Of a DNA stretch of 64,000 nucleotides, positions 61,549 through 64,000 are shown piece after piece. The translations under genes and the position numbers were made by a program. This stretch comes from Ensifer sp. PDNC004. GTDB lineage: Bacteria; Pseudomonadota; Alphaproteobacteria; Rhizobiales; Rhizobiaceae. Below the pieces are notes generated by a model. The model was not told the origin of the DNA. It made no database searches and saw nothing but the letters and a program-made list of their open reading frames with translations. The first letter of the stretch is position 1. Each line of letters starts with the position of its first letter. The stretch is from NCBI RefSeq assembly GCF_016919405.1, contig NZ_CP070353.1, forward strand, positions 620,001 to 684,000, read 5' to 3'.

Positions 61549-61647
61549 ATCCGCGTGTGAAACCGGCCTCAAGCCGCGGCATGCCTCGGTTCCCGTCTAG
61601 GCAGATCTTCGCTTGACGTTTCTGTATTCCCGGTCGGCCGCCAGGCT

Positions 61648-61678
61648 CGTCATCCTCGGGTCAAGCCTGCGGATGACG
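61648..61678. repeat. Palindrome CGTCATCC...GGATGACG
   Basis: Arms CGTCATCC (61648-61655) and GGATGACG (61671-61678), with TCGGGTCAAGCCTGC between. The TCGGGTC part recalls the hairpin at 10618-10638. A likely dispersed intergenic repeat in the znuA 3' region. Confidence 0.4.
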
Positions 61679-61765
61679 GATCAAGCGTGAAAGTGAAGGA
61701 GAGGGGTGGGCGCCCCCATAATCGAGCCAGGCGAACGCCCACCGATACCGTCTTGGGAGGACGGG

Positions 61766-62752
61766 TCAGCTTGCCGAGGTGAGGCAGGTCTTCAGCGAGG
61801 TGCCGATCCCTTCCATCATCTGGAAATAGAGATCGGGGCCGGCCTCCAGCGTACCGGCTTCCGGGTCCAGCGTTCCGGATTTCGCCGGCGTTCCCTCGAT
61901 CACTACATTGATCAGCTTCGGTTCGAACTGCGGCTCGGCGAAGACGCAGGTCGCGCCCAGTTCCTTGATCTTGGCATGGATCTGGGACACCCGCTCCGCA
62001 CCTGGCAGTACCTCGGGGCTGACGGTGATCGAGCCGGCGACGCGAACCTTGTAGCGGTGCTCGAAATACTGGTAGGCGTCGTGGAAAACGACGAAGGGCT
62101 TGTCCTTGATCGGCGCCACCGTCTCCGTGAGCTTGGCGTCGAGTGCGTCCAGGCGCTTGTTCAGCGCGTCCAGATTGGCCTTGTAGGCGCCGGCATTATT
62201 GGGATCGGCCTCGGTGAGCGTCTTTTCGATCGCGGCCGCCATCGCCTTGGCATTCATGGGATCGAGCCACATGTGCAGATCGGTATCGCCGTGGCCGTGA
62301 TCGTGGTCATGCCCATGATCGTGCCCGGCTTCGCCCTCCGCATGCTTGTGGCCCTCCTCACCATGACCCTCGTCGCCGTGGTCATGCGCCTCGAACGCAC
62401 CGCCTTCACGGAACTTCAGTTTCTGGATGCCTGGGGCTTCGCTGAGTTCCACCACCTTTGCGCCGCTTGTTAATGCGTCGAGCGGCTTGTCGAGGAAGGC
62501 TTCCAGGCCGGGACCGACCCAGAAGACCACCTTTGCCGCCTGCAAGGCCGACGCGTTCGAAGGCTTCATGTTGTAGGTGTGCGGGGAGGCCGCGCCCTCG
62601 ACGATCAGCGACGGCTCGCCGACGCCCTGCATGATCGAGGCGACGAGGGAGTGGATCGGCTTGATCGAAACCACCACATTGGGGCTGTCGGCCGCGGCGG
62701 GTGCCGCAAGAAGCATGGTGGAGGCAAAGAGCAGGGCGGATGTCGATTTCAT
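61766..62752 (-). CDS. znuA: Zinc ABC transporter periplasmic binding protein ZnuA
   Basis: A 328-residue cluster A-I solute-binding protein. The signal peptide is at 1-22 (MKSTSALLFASTMLLAAPAAA). The first zinc His is in VVVSIKPIHSLVASIM. A long His/Asp/Glu-rich loop lies at about residues 120-155 (repeated HGDEGHGEEGHKH, GHDHGHDHDHGHGD). The next His is in DLHMWLDPMNAKAM and another in FVVFHDAYQYFEHRY; the end has CVFAEPQFEPK. It captures Zn2+ for ZnuBC. The start at 62752 has CCGGAGAACCCG; a longer ORF to 62830 is not favoured. Divergent from znuC across a region with Zur-like boxes. Confidence 0.95.
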   Translation of the reverse strand: MKSTSALLFASTMLLAAPAAADSPNVVVSIKPIHSLVASIMQGVGEPSLIVEGAASPHTYNMKPSNASALQAAKVVFWVGPGLEAFLDKPLDALTSGAKVVELSEAPGIQKLKFREGGAFEAHDHGDEGHGEEGHKHAEGEAGHDHGHDHDHGHGDTDLHMWLDPMNAKAMAAAIEKTLTEADPNNAGAYKANLDALNKRLDALDAKLTETVAPIKDKPFVVFHDAYQYFEHRYKVRVAGSITVSPEVLPGAERVSQIHAKIKELGATCVFAEPQFEPKLINVVIEGTPAKSGTLDPEAGTLEAGPDLYFQMMEGIGTSLKTCLTSAS

Positions 62753-62857
62753 CGGGTTCTCCGGGCTTGATTGACGCCCCTGTCCGCATCGGCCAGAGGT
62801 ACTGTCGGGCATGCAAATCTCTCGCTTCAACAGGCCGTTGATTGCCTTGAAGTCGTA

Positions 62858-62895
62858 ATGTAATGTTATTACATCAATTGCGTTATGCTATAACG
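62858..62895. promoter_or_regulatory. Two Zur-like palindromes between znuA and znuC
   Basis: ATGTAAT-GTT-ATTACAT (62858-62874) has perfect 7-bp arms, and CGTTAT-GCT-ATAACG (62881-62895) has perfect 6-bp arms and fits most of the Zur consensus GTTATA-N-TATAAC. Their place in the divergent znuA-znuC promoter supports zinc repression of both transcripts. Confidence 0.7.
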
Positions 62896-62937
62896 TGTGC
62901 GATAGCCAGTGGCAACCATGCAATCCGGAATTTTTTC

Positions 62938-63840
62938 ATGCTGAATGTCCGCTCCCCAGAAACGCTGCCGCTGGTCAATCTCAGCAATGCCGGCGTGCGC
63001 CGCAACGGCCGCTGGCTGGTGCGCGGCGTCGAGTTCTCGATCAGTCCCGGCGAGATCGTCACGCTGATCGGGCCGAACGGTTCGGGCAAATCGACGACGG
63101 CGAAGACGGCGATCGGGGTGCTCAAGCCGGACGAGGGCTATGTCGAGCGCAAGCCGGGCCTCAAGGTCGGCTACGTGCCGCAGAAGCTCGCTGTCGACTG
63201 GACGCTGCCCCTGACGGTCGAGCGGCTGATGACGCTGACCGGTCCTTTGAAGGGGCGGGAGATCGAAGAGGCGTTGTCGGCGACCGGCGTGCTGCATCTG
63301 GCGAAAGCCGAGGTGCAGCATCTCTCCGGCGGCGAGTTCCAGCGCGCGCTGCTCGCTCGCGCCATTGCCCGCAAGCCCGACCTGCTGGTGCTCGACGAGC
63401 CGGTGCAGGGGGTCGATTTCAGCGGCGAGATCGCGCTCTACGAACTGATCAAGCAGATCCGCAACCGCACCGGCTGCGGCATTCTCCTGATCTCGCACGA
63501 CCTGCACATCGTCATGGCCGAGACCGATACGGTCGTTTGTCTGAACGGCCATGTCTGCTGCCGCGGCACACCGCAGGCGGTCAGCCAGAGCCCGGAATAT
63601 CAGAAGCTTTTCGGCAGGCGGGCGGCCAATACGCTTGCGGTCTACAGCCACAATCACGACCACACCCATCTGCCCGACGGCCGGGTGCTGCATGCCGACG
63701 GTTCGATCACCGAACATTGCTACCCTGGCGACGGCCATCACCACGACGAGGAAAATGTGCACGACCATGGCGAGGATTGCGGCTGCGGCCACCATTCGAG
63801 GCTGCATGGCTATGACGTGAAGGAGAAGCGCGATGCTTGA
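62938..63840 (+). CDS. znuC: Zinc ABC transporter ATPase ZnuC with His-rich C-terminus
   Basis: A 300-residue ATPase. The Walker A is [16 protein letters not shown], the signature [17 protein letters not shown], the Walker [14 protein letters not shown] and the switch His in [12 protein letters not shown]. The last 60 residues are rich in His, Asp and Cys ([33 protein letters not shown]), longer than usual and likely to bind zinc, perhaps sensing cytosolic zinc. The start at 62938 follows CCGGAA; the ORF upstream to 62863 runs through the operator region. It overlaps znuB by 8 bp. Confidence 0.95.
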   Translation: MLNVRSPETLPLVNLSNAGVRRNGRWLVRGVEFSISPGEIVTLIGPNGSGKSTTAKTAIGVLKPDEGYVERKPGLKVGYVPQKLAVDWTLPLTVERLMTLTGPLKGREIEEALSATGVLHLAKAEVQHLSGGEFQRALLARAIARKPDLLVLDEPVQGVDFSGEIALYELIKQIRNRTGCGILLISHDLHIVMAETDTVVCLNGHVCCRGTPQAVSQSPEYQKLFGRRAANTLAVYSHNHDHTHLPDGRVLHADGSITEHCYPGDGHHHDEENVHDHGEDCGCGHHSRLHGYDVKEKRDA

Positions 63841-64000
63841 CGATTTCTTCGTGCGCGCGCTGATCGCCGGCGTCGGCATTGCCGTCATGGCCGGGCCGCT
63901 CGGCTGCTTCGTCATCTGGCGGCGCATGGCCTATTTCGGCGACACCATGGCCCATTCGGCGCTGCTGGGCGTGGCGCTGTCGCTGCTGCTCGAACTCAAC
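63833..64000 (+). CDS. znuB: Zinc ABC transporter permease ZnuB (5' part)
   Basis: The first 56 codons of the permease are present, cut by the window end. They read [24 protein letters not shown], then [29 protein letters not shown], the family-typical first helix and the [15 protein letters not shown] motif. It overlaps znuC by 8 bp. Confidence 0.93.
   Translation, partial: MLDDFFVRALIAGVGIAVMAGPLGCFVIWRRMAYFGDTMAHSALLGVALSLLLELN

Overview
The window looks like chromosomal DNA of a Rhizobiaceae member, most likely Sinorhizobium/Ensifer. The evidence is GC-rich coding, the operon acpXL-fabZXL-fabF2XL-fabF1XL-adh2XL-lpxXL for the C27/C28 very-long-chain fatty acid of rhizobial lipid A, a fixNOQP/fixGHIS/FnrN oxygen-limitation set, and a cobE-cobA-cobB-cobC-cobD run. 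The cob protein lengths (280, 434, 333 and 323 aa) match, from memory, those of the classical 'Pseudomonas denitrificans' cobalamin enzymes, from a strain now thought to be Ensifer-like. No rRNA, tRNA, CRISPR array, transposase or phage gene was seen.

Layout. 1-4.7 kb: miscellaneous genes (large unknown membrane protein, isoprenylcysteine-methyltransferase-like protein behind a MerR-type promoter, small secreted Cys protein, HD hydrolase, TauE/SafE permease). 5.1-9.8 kb: cobalamin genes. 10-13 kb: L,D-transpeptidase, fnrN, hemN. 13.1-18.7 kb: lipid A very-long-chain fatty acid operon. 19-24 kb: PAS protein, hemerythrin-like protein, cytochrome cbb3 oxidase fixNOQP. 24.4-31.2 kb: MFS exporter with divergent XRE regulator, LmbE deacetylase, and an AgcS/AraC/SRPBCC/VOC operon. 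31.4-36 kb: fixGHIS (cbb3 assembly and copper supply). 36-40.3 kb: gnd, small membrane ORFs, ABC-F ATPase. 40.5-52.9 kb: LacI-type regulator and a CUT1 sugar ABC importer with beta-mannosidase, lyxose/mannose-isomerase-like cupin, TIM-barrel protein, Gfo/Idh dehydrogenase and aldo/keto reductase. 53-57.5 kb: TakP-like TRAP transporter with its binding protein on the opposite strand. 57.9-60 kb: GH43 beta-xylosidase and RcnB-like protein. 60-64 kb: zinc genes (COG0523 GTPase with a small partner, znuA, znuC, start of znuB).

Two regulatory networks can be read from the DNA. First, FNR/FixK boxes (TTGA-N6-TCAA) lie before hemN, between the hemerythrin gene and fixN, before fixG, and inside the cobE-cobA gap; fnrN itself is in the window. 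Micro-oxic control therefore appears to join oxygen-independent haem synthesis, high-affinity respiration, its copper pump, a di-iron protein and possibly the first committed corrin step. Second, a CG-centred operator (consensus CTGTAACGTTACAG) lies before the LacI-type gene, before the sugar-binding-protein gene and again before the GH43 gene about 16 kb away, suggesting one hemicellulose-sugar regulon.

Intergenic DNA carries several MITE-like or palindromic repeats. One of about 172 bp sits inside the very-long-chain fatty acid operon. I found no clearly new defence or mobile system. The least-described material is the mannoside/lyxose-isomerase operon, the COG0523 GTPase with its coupled small protein, and a tiny ORF joining cobE to cobA.
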